A DNA stretch of 64,000 nt from JAFMJV01 sp963800275 (GTDB lineage: Bacteria > Chloroflexota > Limnocylindria > Limnocylindrales > CSP1-4): contig CAWDAI010000014.1 in NCBI GenBank assembly GCA_963800275.1, positions 124,001 through 188,000 of the forward strand, written 5' to 3'. Positions within the stretch are counted from its first letter, which is position 1. Every line of letters begins with the position of its first letter. The position numbers and the translations under genes were made by a program. This document shows, one piece after another, positions 11,161-20,647 of the stretch. The notes under the pieces were generated by a model, which was not told the origin of the DNA, made no database searches, and saw nothing but the letters and a program-made list of their open reading frames with translations.

Positions 11161-11466
11161 AGGTTTCCGACCTGCCCTGGGGTGGCGGCGCCCGTGCTCA
11201 TCGGGAGCGGCGTCTCGCTGGCCAACGTGGCCGACTTCTATGCGGCTTCCGATGGCGTCCTCATCGGCGAGACCGACTTCAAGGTCGACGGGGTCTGGGG
11301 CGGTCGCAGCGACGTTGCTGCCTATGCGGATGCGGTCCGGCGCTGCCGCGGCTGTCACGACGCGGTCGGTCTGCCGGGGCATCTCAGCCTTGACGCCCGC
11401 TCACCGCGAGGCGCTCGAGGGTCTCTTCGCGTTCGGCCCGGAGCGGAGTGGTCTCGTGGCAGGTGA
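11161..11466 (+). pseudogene. Remnant of a BtpA/SgcQ-family gene (C-terminal part)
   Basis: The frame from about 11179 encodes APVLIGSGVSLANVADFYAA, then DGVLIGETDFKVDGVW, the C-terminal phosphate-binding strands of BtpA-family (beta/alpha)8 proteins. The usual N-terminal ~200 residues are missing: an in-frame TAG at 11158 lies just upstream and the next sequence is the leader of the divergent [2Fe-2S] gene. The meaningful part ends near 11360, where the frame runs into the end of the opposite-strand ATPase gene. Either the gene was truncated by a rearrangement, or the assembly is joined wrongly here. Confidence 0.55.
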
Positions 11467-14400
11467 AGTAGATGACCTGGCAGGTCCGTGCGAGCTCCTC
11501 GATGGAACGAGCGGCGTGCGCGGCGCGGCCAGGATCGAAGTTGACGAGGATGTCATCCATGACGATGGGCAGCGGTTCGCCCGAGGTCTCCACGAAGTGC
11601 TCCACGAGCCCGAAGCGCAGCGCCAGGTAGAGCTGCTCTGATGTCCCGCGCGACAGTCCGGGGAGCTCCACCGCCGTCCCGTCGGCGCGCTCGATCCCGC
11701 GGATGTCCTCGCCGAGCGGCGCGATGATCCGGCGATACCGACCGTCGGTCCACTGCTCCAGCAAGCGCTCTGCCTTCTCCACGACCGCCGGCCGGTGCGC
11801 CTCCTCGTAGACGCCGCGCGACCGCTTCAGGAGCGTGTGTGCGACCGCGAGCGTGGTCCAGCGCTCGGCGGCAGCACGCAGCTGCGAGAGCAGGTCCTCG
11901 CGCTGCTGCCGCAGCTCCGTCGCGGCAGCGTCTGCTTCCATCTCGTCGCGATTTGCACGCAACTGCCCGGCCAACTGGTTCAGCTCGTCACGGTCACGAT
12001 CCGACTCCGCCAGCCGCACTCTGATCCCTGACACCGTCGCTTCGACCGCGGTGATGTCATCGACTCCGCGCAGGTCGGCCTCGAAGGATCGGAGCGCCTC
12101 GCCCGGCCCGGAGAGGGCAGCGAGGGTGGCGCGCGCCGACGCCATCTCGGCCTCGAGCGTCGCCGCCTGACGTGCCCGTGCGACCTCACGTCGAAGGGCC
12201 GCCCCACCTTCCGCTTCCGCCTCGGCGAGGAAGCCGTCGAGCGCCGCGGCGACCGCCGCCTCGGTCCCGACGGTGGCATCGTGCGCCTGCGCGCTGCGGT
12301 CCAGCGCTGCGGTGAGCTCGTCCCGCGCCCGTGCCCCAGCGGTGGCGTCCGCCAGGCGTCTGGCCAGGGCGGCCGCGATGCCCGCAACGTCGTCCTGCTC
12401 GGCCATCTCAGGCTCCAGCTCCCGCGCCAGCGAGCGCACCTGCTCGTCGTATCGCTCCTGCTCGGCGGCGAGCTCCGCCACCCGGCCTTCCGCGGCGTGC
12501 AGCCCGCCGACGGCCTGCTTGGCCGCGGTCACCGCATCGATGAGCCGCAGCGCGGTCTCCGGGTCGAGCGTCCGGTCCAGGTCGTGCGCCTCCAGCCAGT
12601 CGGCCCATGCGTCCCGGACGGTCGTGGCCTCGGCGGCGCGCTCCTCCAGCGTCGCGCTACTCGCCTGCACTCGCTCCGCGGCCGCCTCTGCCTCCGCCTG
12701 GAGCTGCTGCTCGCGCTCCGTCGCTTCGGCCAGCTGGGCCTCGGTCCGCCGGTCCGCCTCGATCGACGCCGAGAAGGCCTCCACGTCCTGGTCGGATGGC
12801 AGGTCAGGCAGACCGTTCGCAGCACAGACCATGCGCAGCGCCTCCATCAACCGCTGCACCTCGGTCGCGGCGGCCGCGGCGCGTGTCGCGCGATCCTCGT
12901 CCCGCTCGAGCCCGCGGCGCTCGGTGTCGAGCTGGGCGTCGAGCCGGACCAGGTCCGCCTCCGCCGGTCGTTCTCCCAACCCGAGCGCAGGCCCGAGCTC
13001 GGCGATGCGCGTCCCGGCCTCGTCACGCGTGCGCTCCAATCGCGCCCTGGTCGCCGCGGCAGAAGCGGGTGTGTTCCGCCGGAGCCACCAGGCCAGGGCC
13101 AGGCCGCCGAGGACCCCGCTCGCGCCGACGAGCAGGGCGATCGCGACCGATGCGTCCACCAAGAACAGCAGCACGGCCGCGACCACGCCGCCGATAGCCA
13201 GGACCAGTGGCCACGCGTAGCGCACGTTGGCCTCGGCGGATGCCGACTCCGCCATGGCCCGGGCGCTGGGCAGGAGCTCTTCCGCTCCGGCGCGGGCCGC
13301 CATCGCGGCTCTCAGCTCGCGCGCCCCCGCCAGCCGCTCGCCGAGGGCCTTGCGCCTCGCCTCGGGGTCACCCTCGGGGCGCTCGTCCGCGATCCGTTGC
13401 TGCTCGGCGATGCCGGCACGGAGCTGCTCCACCTCGCGCAGGCTGCGCGCGCGGGCAGCGGGTGCCGGCCGCTCCGCGAGCGACTCGCGCAGCTGCACCA
13501 CACGTGCCGCCGCCGCCGCTGCCCGCTCCGTCGCGTCCTTCGCTCGTCCCAGGGCTGCCTCCTGGTCGGTGCGTGCGCCGGCCAGGGCAGCCTCCGTGGT
13601 GGCCAACGCGACCCGATGGCGCCCCGACAGCGCCGACTTGACGGCGATCGAGTCGTCGAACCGCTCCACGCGCTCGACGGTCCAGTCTCCGCCGAGGTTG
13701 CCGAGCGCGGACTCCACCATCGTGCGGGCCTCGTCGGCCGCCCGCTCCGCGCGCGCTCGTTCGGCCGCCCGCGACTACCTCGCTGCGTCGTGCTTCGACC
13801 AGCGCCTCCAGCGCTTCCCGCCGCTCCAGCGCGGCCGCATCGATTACTGCCGCGTCCACGGCTGCCTGCGCGCGCTCGCGAGCAGTCCCTGTGATCTCGA
13901 CCGCGTGCTGGGCCTCTGCCAGCCTGGTCTCCAGGGCGCTGAGCCGTTCGAGGATGTCGTCATCGAACCGGGCCACTGGCCCGAGGCCGTCGCGCTGCTC
14001 CTGTGCTCGCAGCAGCGCCAGCCACGCCTCCCAGCCGTCGACCACCCGCTGGTGGCGTCGCTGTTCTGCGTCGAGCGCTGCCCGTTCCCGGTCCAGCTCA
14101 GCCAGCTGCGCGATGGTCGCACCGAGCCGGACGCCTGCCTCCGCGTATTCCTGCGGCAGGTCGCGGTCGGCCAGCTGCGCATCGATCGCCTCGAGGTCGC
14201 ACAGGATCCGGTTCATGAGCGGGTTCTTGCCACCGGGCCTGAACAGCCCTTCCATCTCGCCCCGCAGCTCCTGCTCGACCCTCAGCCCGGACACCCCGCC
14301 GGTGCCGGCGCCGGCGCCATAGATCCGCGCTGCCACCTCGTCCGCGCCGAGCGTCTCGAAGCGGGTCAGCTCGGCCAGGCCGAAGGCGAAGATGTTGCGA

Positions 14401-14751
14401 TAGACGTTCGAATTCGACGCCCTGCAGCAGCTGGGCCAGGCGGCTGCGGCCGAGGTCGGCGTCGTTCTCGATGACGCGCAGGCGGCCTCTGCCGCCACGC
14501 TCGCCGTAGCGCTCGATGCGCAGCTTCCGGCCGTCCGCCATCTCCACGTCCAGCCAGCCGCCCCGCTTGCCGCCCCGCAGGGCGGGATAGGCGTTGGTCT
14601 CGAAGCCGAAGAGCATCGCGCGCGTGAAGGCCAGCAGCGTGGTCTTGCCGGCCTCGTTGGGGCCGCGCACGACCGTCAGGCCGGGAGCAGGGGAGAGCCG
14701 CCGATCGTGGAAGCGGCCGAAGCCGTCGATGGCGATGGTGTCGATGCGCAT
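11384..14751 (-). CDS. YhaN-like AAA/SMC-type ATPase (two frameshifts)
   Basis: One gene read in three frames. From ATG 14751 (4 nt after the nuclease stop): MRIDTIAIDGFGRF, Walker A GPNEAGKTT and RAMLFGFE. A one-base excess at about 14411-14415 moves the frame to NVYRNIFAFGLAEL and a coiled coil; a second shift at about 13765-13785 moves it to ADEARTMVESALG. The middle has long coiled coils with two adjacent membrane-like helices (about 13130-13220), as in YhaN. The end has signature LSRGTSEQLYLALR, Walker B PIVMDDILVNFD and IYFTCHE. Total about 1,120 residues. With the SbcD-like nuclease it would form an ATP-driven DNA end-processing complex. Both halves of each break are conserved, so sequencing error is likely. 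Confidence 0.8.
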
Positions 14752-14755
14752 GGTC

Positions 14756-16060
14756 CTAGTCCTCGACCGTCAGCCGGTCGACCAGCGTCGGCTCGGCCTC
14801 ATCGAGGGCGCGGACGAGCTCGGCGCCCGCCGGCCGGGCGTCACGCAGGTACTTGCGGGCGCGGCCGTTGGCGTAGAGCTCATCGATCACGCCCTCGAGC
14901 TCTGCCCTCGCCGACCCGGGAGGGGCCGCACCGGCGGCGGCACTCGTGCTCGTGAGCTGCTCGCGTGTGTCGCCGAGGCGGCGCAGGAGGTCACCGAGGA
15001 AGTCGTCTGCCTCGCGACGCGCAGCGAGGTCGATGTCCGGTCGCGTGCCGTCGCGCAGCGACTCGATCCAGGCGAATGGCTGGGACGAACCGAGTCCCTC
15101 ACGCGCTGCTGTGAGGACGTCCTCCAGCACTCCGCCCCGGGTCAGGGAGCCGTGCAGCGGGCCACGGCCGGTCAGCCGCACGCGAGCCACGATCGAGCGG
15201 CCGGCCGACTCCTGGGCTTGGCCCACGACGTCGATGACCGCACCGATCAGCGCCTCTTCCGTAGCCAGGCTGTCGACCGGCACCTCCAGCAGCTGCCAGC
15301 GCACGACGTCGACGGCTTCGAAGCGTGGCTCGATCCGCCCAGCGTCGTTCACGTCCACGACGTAACACCCGCGTGGCTCGGCCTCACCCGGATCCCGACC
15401 CTGGGGATTGCCGCAGTAGACGATGACCGGGTCCGCTGTGGACAGGACACGGTGAGCGTGGATGTGCCCGAGGGCCCAGTAGTCCAGGCCGCTGTCACGC
15501 AGGTCGGCGAGGCTGCACGGGGCGTAGTTCGCGTGGCCCTCCTCGCCACCCACGTTGGCGTGCAGGAGCCCGATGGTGAAGGTCTCGCCCGCCTCGCGCC
15601 TGAAGCGCCGGGCGAGGTTCTCCGTGATGTCGCGCTGGTGGTAGCTGATGCCATGGACGCGGGCGATCTCCAGGCCGCCGCGCGTCACCGGACGCGAGGT
15701 GACCTCACCCGCCGGGAAGCGGTGGGCCAGGTCCGGCCAGGTCACGCTGGGCTCCCACCCATCGAGCGGATCGTGATTGCCGGTCACCACCAACGAGGCG
15801 ATGCCGGCGTCCGCCAGGCGGGCCAGTCCCTCGCGGAAGACGAGCTGGCCGCGGAGGGTCCGGTTGGCGCGCTCGAAGACGTCGCCGGCGACGAGCAGGA
15901 AGTCCGCCTCCTGCGCGAGCGTCAGCTCCACGATGTTGCGCCAGGCGCTGATGGTCGAGTCGCGCAGCGTGTCCACCACGCTCGCGGGTGCCTCCGTGGT
16001 CAGGCCGACGAAGGGGCTGTCGAGGTGCAGGTCACCGGTGTGGACGAACCGAAACGCCAT
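14756..16060 (-). CDS. SbcD/Mre11-like metallophosphoesterase (YhaO-like)
   Basis: About 434 residues. ATG 16060 is preferred because GAGGGAGG lies 6 nt upstream; another ATG at 16066 would sit directly on that site. Mre11-type motifs are all present: HTGDLHLDSPF (D-x-H), LVAGDVFE, VTGNHDP and GHIHAH. These bind two Mn2+ ions for exo/endonuclease action. The C-terminal part is an SbcD-like capping region. It is the first gene of a pair with the YhaN-like ATPase, whose start lies 4 nt after this stop, which supports a nuclease-ATPase complex in DNA repair. Confidence 0.88.
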   Translation of the reverse strand: MAFRFVHTGDLHLDSPFVGLTTEAPASVVDTLRDSTISAWRNIVELTLAQEADFLLVAGDVFERANRTLRGQLVFREGLARLADAGIASLVVTGNHDPLDGWEPSVTWPDLAHRFPAGEVTSRPVTRGGLEIARVHGISYHQRDITENLARRFRREAGETFTIGLLHANVGGEEGHANYAPCSLADLRDSGLDYWALGHIHAHRVLSTADPVIVYCGNPQGRDPGEAEPRGCYVVDVNDAGRIEPRFEAVDVVRWQLLEVPVDSLATEEALIGAVIDVVGQAQESAGRSIVARVRLTGRGPLHGSLTRGGVLEDVLTAAREGLGSSQPFAWIESLRDGTRPDIDLAARREADDFLGDLLRRLGDTREQLTSTSAAAGAAPPGSARAELEGVIDELYANGRARKYLRDARPAGAELVRALDEAEPTLVDRLTVED

Positions 16061-16149
16061 CTGCATCCTCCCTCTGCCCAAGCGTATCGGACTCGACCCC
16101 TGGGTCGCCCGCTCGTCGAGCCGATCGTGGCCGAGCCTGCGAGGCGGTC

Positions 16150-16167
16150 GTGCCACCTGTGTGGCAC
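16150..16167 (-). terminator. Short hairpin between small ORF and nuclease gene
   Basis: GTGCCAC (16150-16156) pairs with GTGGCAC (16161-16167) around a 4-nt loop CTGT. It is 30 nt after the stop of the small minus-strand ORF and upstream of the nuclease start, so it may end the upstream transcript. There is no T-tract. Confidence 0.35.
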
Positions 16168-16197
16168 ACGCAGATCGCTCCTCCGGTGCTTGCCGGC

Positions 16198-16380
16198 CTA
16201 GCCGATCGAGGCCAGCTCCGTCACGTCGTCGGCAGGCAGCGTGTCGACGATGGCCATCACCTCCATGTCCACCAGCTCGGCGCTACCCGCGGGTAGGTAG
16301 CGGCGACCGCGATCGCGAAGACCAGGCTCGCCGGCTCCGTGACAGACCCGGTCGATCCGCGTCGAGACGTCTCGCTTCAT
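16198..16380 (-). CDS. Small hypothetical protein, 60 residues
   Basis: ATG 16380 has GAGG 9 nt upstream, a reasonable ribosome site. The product has an Arg-rich first half and an acidic, hydrophobic C-terminus (ELVDMEVMAIVDTLPADD). I recognise no family. It lies between the csp terminator and the nuclease gene with no long competing frame. Coding status is uncertain. Confidence 0.35.
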   Translation of the reverse strand: MKRDVSTRIDRVCHGAGEPGLRDRGRRYLPAGSAELVDMEVMAIVDTLPADDVTELASIG

Positions 16381-16419
16381 GGGTGCGACCTCGTTCGTCT
16401 CCGGCGCTGGGCACAGAAC

Positions 16420-16442
16420 GGCCCCCGCACTCGGCGGGGGCC
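16420..16442 (-). terminator. Strong hairpin after the cold-shock gene
   Basis: A perfect 9-bp stem GGCCCCCGC / GCGGGGGCC with loop ACTCG lies 25 nt after the csp stop. Only a short mixed T stretch follows in the minus-strand direction (GTTCTGTG). It probably ends the zinc-ribbon / IscA-like / csp operon. Confidence 0.7.
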
Positions 16443-16466
16443 ATCGTCAGACTGGGCGCGTTGCGA

Positions 16467-16670
16467 CTAGGTCAGGCGCACGCGCGAGGCCTGGGGGCCC
16501 TTGGGGCTGTTGCTGATCTCGAATTCGACCTGCTCACCGCCGATGAGGCGATCGAAGTCGCTCGAGGAGTCGAGCTCGTTGCGGTGGAAGAAATAGTCCT
16601 TGCCATCACTCGCGGTGATGAAGCCGAAGCCGCGATCAGAGACGAGCTTCTTGATGGTTCCTGTGGCCAT
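16467..16670 (-). CDS. Cold-shock domain protein
   Basis: 67 residues, the standard CspA-family size. ATG 16670 has AGGAGG 5 nt upstream. The single OB-fold has RNP1 RGFGFI and RNP2 DYFFHR, with GTIKKL at the start and KGPQASRV at the end. Such proteins bind single-stranded RNA or DNA and melt mRNA structure in the cold or in stationary phase. It is the last gene of a three-gene minus-strand operon and is followed by a strong hairpin. Confidence 0.95.
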   Translation of the reverse strand: MATGTIKKLVSDRGFGFITASDGKDYFFHRNELDSSSDFDRLIGGEQVEFEISNSPKGPQASRVRLT

Positions 16671-16697
16671 GTCGGCCTCCTGTGCTTGAAGTTCGGG

Positions 16698-16997
16698 TCA
16701 GCGTGAGCCGCTGTTCCGATGGGGTCGGATCACCAGCTCCGCGCTGCCGTCGAGATCCTGGAAATCGACGGTCGCATCGCCGATCCGTTGATGGATCGCT
16801 GCGTCCACGTAGGTACGCATCGTGCTCGATCCCCCGAGGCTGTCGTCCGGCTCGGGGCCGGCCACGAAGTCGAAGGTGATAGCGCCGGACACATCGGTCC
16901 GGCCGAAGAAGCGGATGCCCCATTCGTCTGGGGCTCCGACCTCTCCGCGGGCCTCGGTCATGGCTGACGCGGCAGCCGGTGTGAGCGAGAACACCAT
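16698..16997 (-). CDS. HesB/IscA-like protein lacking cluster cysteines
   Basis: 99 residues from ATG 16997, only 4 nt after the zinc-ribbon stop, so translation is coupled. The order FSLTPAAASAMTEAR, GIRFFG, ITFDFVAGPEPDD, TYVDAAIHQRIGDATVDF resembles the A-type Fe-S carrier fold (HesB/IscA), including the spot where IscA says vD..s...l.g..iDf. The three conserved cysteines of IscA are absent: the chain has no Cys at all. It therefore cannot hold a cluster in the known way and may be a fold relative with another role. The family call is by pattern and moderately sure. Confidence 0.55.
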   Translation of the reverse strand: MVFSLTPAAASAMTEARGEVGAPDEWGIRFFGRTDVSGAITFDFVAGPEPDDSLGGSSTMRTYVDAAIHQRIGDATVDFQDLDGSAELVIRPHRNSGSR

Positions 16998-17001
16998 GTG
17001 C

Positions 17002-17337
17002 TCAGCGGTAGCTGGATCGCTGCGCCGTGAAGCAATCGCTGCAGTAGACGGGCTTGGCGCCGCTCGGCTGGAACGGCACGCGGGCCTCCCGGCCGCAGCT
17101 CGCGCAGGTGGCGGAGAACATCTCGCGTTCCGCGCCGCCCGAGTAGCTGCTGCCGCCGTTCCGGGGCTGCTCGCTGTAGCCGCCTCGCGAGAGCTTGCGT
17201 GAGGCTCGGCAGGAGGGGCAGCGACGCGGCTCGCTGAATTGCTTCTGTGCGAAGAACTCCTGCTCGCTGGCAGTGAAGACGAACTCACTGTCGCAATCAG
17301 CGCAGGTCAGCGTCTTATCAGAGGAGGTGGTGAACAA
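17002..17337 (-). CDS. Double zinc-ribbon protein
   Basis: 111 residues. The start is TTG 17337, chosen because GAAGGAG lies 5 nt upstream and LFTTSSDKTLTCADC opens the first ribbon. The N-terminal probable zinc-ribbon has CADC and CPSC; a Ser/Gly linker (GGSSYSGG) leads to a second ribbon with CASC and CSDC. Proteins of this type accompany cold-shock genes and are thought to bind nucleic acid or ribosomes, but this is not established for this family. It heads the operon with the IscA-like and csp genes and has a long leader (see 17338-17595). Confidence 0.8.
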   Translation of the reverse strand: MFTTSSDKTLTCADCDSEFVFTASEQEFFAQKQFSEPRRCPSCRASRKLSRGGYSEQPRNGGSSYSGGAEREMFSATCASCGREARVPFQPSGAKPVYCSDCFTAQRSSYR

Positions 17338-17595
17338 GGAAACTCCTTCTCGAGCGGTCCCCAGCGAAACGTTCTCGCCGTAGCCGATGAGAATGAGTGA
17401 CAGTGTTGCCGCGCGTGTGTGATGGGCACTATTCGCCCGTGTGAACCGATACTACCACGCCACACATTCCAACATCCGTAGCAAGTTCGGTCTTCCGCCA
17501 CCGGCCGGCTCGTCCACGCAGGCAGTCGCGGAGCCTGGGGTCCTGACCGAAAGGGCCATGCCCGCACTGGCCGATTGCGGCCTACCATCACGCAG
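17338..17595. promoter_or_regulatory. Divergent promoter region: zinc-ribbon operon and subtilisin gene
   Basis: 258 bp without a gene. On the plus strand TACCAT (17583-17588) ends 7 nt before the subtilisin ATG, with no Shine-Dalgarno, consistent with a leaderless start. On the minus strand the ribosome site GAAGGAG is clear; a promoter could lie around 17430-17460, where the sequence becomes less GC-rich. That would give a leader of about 100 nt, plausible for a cold-shock operon. Confidence 0.45.
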
Positions 17596-20209
17596 ATGAT
17601 TCGAACCCCCCTCCTTCGGATCGGCCTCCGCTCGCTGGTCGCCCTTCTCGCCCTCAGCATGGCCGTGCCGCCCGTGCTCTCGCCGGTGATGTCCACGCCG
17701 GTCCTGGCCAGCGTTGGCAACGTCCACGATGCTCCCGGGCTGGCGCTCGGACACGCCCGCGGAGTCGTCATCGTGGGCTTCGAGCCCGGCGCCTCGGGCG
17801 CCTCGAGGGCGAGGGCCACCCGATCGGTCCAGGCGCGCGGGGTGACTCCCATCTCGCCCCTCACGCAGGACACGGTGCTCGTGCGCCTGCCACCGGGCCA
17901 GACCGTGGCCCAGGCGACCGAGCGGCTGCGCACGCAGGCCGGCGTGGCCTACGCCGAGCCGGACTACGTCGTACATGCGGCGGAGACCTCGAACGACCCC
18001 TACTTCGTGGGCGGGCAGCTCTGGGGCATGGCTTCCGGCGGCTACGGGTCGGCTGCCCAGGCCGCATGGGCTGCTGGTGCGACCGGTGATCGGGCCGTGT
18101 ACGTGGCGGTCGTCGACGAGGGCGTCAGTTGGCAGCACGAGGACCTCGCGGCCAACATCTGGACGAACACGCGCGAAGTGCCCGGCAACAACATCGATGA
18201 CGACGGCAACGGCTACGTCGATGACGTCCACGGCTGGGACTTCGCCAACGGCGACGCATCGGTCTACGACGGCATCGACGACTCGCACGGGACCCACGTG
18301 GCGGGCACCATCGGAGCGGCTGGCGGCAACGGCGTCGGTGTGGCCGGCGTCGTCTGGGACGTCACCATCGTGCCGGTGAAGTTCCTGACGCCCGACGGCG
18401 GGCTGATCAGTGACGCGATCGCCGCACTTGACTATGTGACCGCACTGAAGCGCGATCAGGGGCTGTCCATGGTGGCCACGAACAACAGCTGGGGCTACCT
18501 CCACCAGCCGAGCGACCCTTATCCACAGGCGCTGCTCGATGCCATCGAGCGCGGGGGTGACGAAGGGATCCTCTTCGTGGCCGCGGCCGGCAACAACGGC
18601 CGGGACATCGATGGCAACCGACCCTACTATCCGGCGGCGCTTCCCTGCACCGACCGTGCCGACGGCAGCTCCCGCGGGTGGGACTGCATCGTGTCGGTGG
18701 CCAACATCGAGCAGGATGGCTCGCTGGCTGCATCGTCCAACTTCGGTGCAGCAGCCGTGGACCTGGGAGCGCCGGGGACGAACATCGTCAGCACCTGGCC
18801 GCTCGCGTCGGGAGATGGCTACGCGTGGTTGACAGGTACCAGCATGGCGACTCCACACGTGACCGGGGCGGCCGCCCTTTGCGCGAGTCTTGATCCTACC
18901 TTAGAGGCAGACGAGCTCCGCAGCCTGATCCTGGGCACCGGCACGCCGACGAGCTCCTTGGCGACCAGGACCCGGACTGGCGATCGGTTGAACATCGGTG
19001 ATCTGGCCGCGGCCTGTGGTCCGACCCCGACCCCGACGCCGACCCCGACGCCCGCGCCCACGCCCACCCCGACCCCGACGCCCACCCCGACCCCCACCCC
19101 GACCCCGACCCCGACCCCGACGCCCACCCCGACCCCGACCCCGACGCCCACGCCCACCCCGACCCCGACGCCCACCCCGACCCCGACCCCGACGCCCGAC
19201 GCCCGACGCCCGACCCCGACCCCGACGCCCACCCCGACCCCGACCCCGACCCCGACGCCCACCCCGACCCCGATCGCCCGACGCCCGACCCCGACCCCGA
19301 CGCCCGACGCCCGACCCCGACGCCGACGCCCGACGCCCGACCCCGACGCCCACGCCGACCCCGACGCCCACGCCGACCCCGACGCCCACGCCGACCCCGA
19401 CGCCCACGCCGACCCCGACGCCCACGCCGACCCCGACGCCTCGGCCGGTAAGTCCGGTCCTGCGGGTGGTGACGGTCGATGACCGAGGTCCGTCATTCGT
19501 GGCGGCTGGCGTCGGCTGGCATTCGGGCCGCTGGGGCTACGGTGGGCGCCACTCCTGGCTACGCGCCCGCTCCTCCAGCGCGCGGGCGGTGGCGATCTGG
19601 CGACCGGTGCTGCCGAAGGCCGGGACCTACAAGATCCTGGTCAAGATCCCGAAGCGGGACGCCACCACCCGCAAGGCCCGGTACCGCGTGCGCACGGCGG
19701 ATGGCTGGACGGCGCGTACGCGGAACCAGTGGAAACGGCGCGGTGAGTGGGTCAGCCTCGGGATCCATCGGCTGACGACCACACCCATCGTGCGGTTGGC
19801 GGACAGGACCGGTGAAGGCCGCTCGCTGAAGCGTCGCGTCGCGGTGGACGCCGTCAGGTTCAAGCCCGTGCCGGCATCCGCGACGACCGCGAGGAACGAG
19901 CCGAAGCCTGCGCAGGCAGCGACAGACCGACCCGTCCTGGAGCCCCGCACTCGTTCGTCACAGCCCGCCCCGTCACCGTCGCCCACACCTGCACCCGAGC
20001 GCGAACCTACGCCCGCCCCCGTGCACGAGCCACAGCCGACGTCCGCGCCAGACCAGCCGAACAAACCCCCGGCGAAGGAACCGGAGCCGGCTCCCACCGC
20101 GCCGCGACCGGCGAGAGCCACACCCGACCCAGCCGGATCCGCTCCAGCCGGATCCGACCCTGCGTCTACGGCCGAGGCGGCATCGACCGCTGATCCGCCG
20201 CCGACCTGA
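17596..20209 (+). CDS. Secreted S8 subtilisin-like protease with Pro-Thr linker and golvesin-like C-terminal domain (frame slips in repeat)
   Basis: ATG 17596 is chosen at the signal peptide (RTPLLRIGLRSLVALLALS, cleavage near VLASVG). An inhibitor-like propeptide precedes the S8 domain. The triad is intact: Asp in VAVVDEG (about residue 174), His in DSHGTHVAGT (about 231), Ser in GTSMATPH (about 415), plus AAAGNNG for the oxyanion hole. From 19021 comes a long Pro-Thr tract. The protease frame would end at 19482; the frame that stays open to 20209 encodes VDDRGPSFVAAG, GTYKILVKIP and VAVDAVRF, a golvesin/Xly-type CBD-like domain, then a Pro-rich tail. The two join inside the repeat through 7-nt units. 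I treat it as one gene with slippage or repeat mis-assembly. Confidence 0.8.
19021..19445 (+). repeat. Hexanucleotide Pro-Thr microsatellite with 7-nt slips
   Basis: About 425 bp of near-perfect CCGACC / CCCACC / CCGACG units encode Pro-Thr dipeptides. At about 19190-19215 and again at about 19275-19345 the unit becomes GCCCGAC (7 nt), which changes the reading frame each time. The frame entering from the protease and the frame leaving to the C-terminal domain differ by one base. Such tracts slip in replication and are hard to assemble. Confidence 0.9.
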
Positions 20210-20241
20210 GCTGGGCGCGGCCGACGATCCTGCCCGCGCTG

Positions 20242-20631
20242 CTAGGCCCGGTGCGCGTCACTGCCGGCCAGGCGGCGCAGCTGCGAGCGGACGTACACGC
20301 GTGCCCGACGCTGCCCGCCCTCGCGATCGATGGCCGCGGCGAGGGCCTGCAGCCGCGCGACGATGATCTCCCGAGCCGGCTGCCAGCCCCGGCGCTCGCA
20401 CTCCTCGATCCACTCGGCCGGCGTGAGGTGCCGCCGCTGGCCGTTGCAGCGCCGGCAGGCCGCGACCTCGTTCTCGATCCAGCTGGGGCCGCCCTTGAGG
20501 CGCGGCACGACGTGGTCGGTGGTGGCGGGGACCAGGCCGACCTCGAGCGCTCGGCCACACCACACGCAACAGCGCCCGTCGCGCTTGAGGATGCAGGCCA
20601 TGCGTGCCCGTCGGTCGGGTTTGGTCGCCAC
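20242..20631 (-). CDS. HNH endonuclease
   Basis: 129 residues from GTG 20631, 16 bp from the divergent gluQ start. HNH features: CVWCGR, then TTDHVVPRLKGGPSWIENEVAACRRC split as DHV (first H), the N of ENEV and a second C-x2-C (CRRC), giving the zinc-bound beta-beta-alpha metal fold. A C-terminal helical part (EWIEECERRGWQP) follows. Stand-alone HNH proteins like this occur widely in high-GC bacteria; their role (repair, mobile or housekeeping) is not known. Confidence 0.85.
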   Translation of the reverse strand: MATKPDRRARMACILKRDGRCCVWCGRALEVGLVPATTDHVVPRLKGGPSWIENEVAACRRCNGQRRHLTPAEWIEECERRGWQPAREIIVARLQALAAAIDREGGQRRARVYVRSQLRRLAGSDAHRA

Positions 20632-20647
20632 AGCCCAGAATGGTCAC

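Noticed and set aside
16698..17288. Longer 196-residue version of the IscA-like protein
   Set aside because: The extra N-terminus is Ser/Ala/Arg-rich out-of-frame translation of the zinc-ribbon gene; ATG 16997 fits the operon spacing.
19021..19445. CRISPR-like repeat array
   Set aside because: Units are 6-7 bp without spacers and encode Pro-Thr; it is a coding microsatellite.
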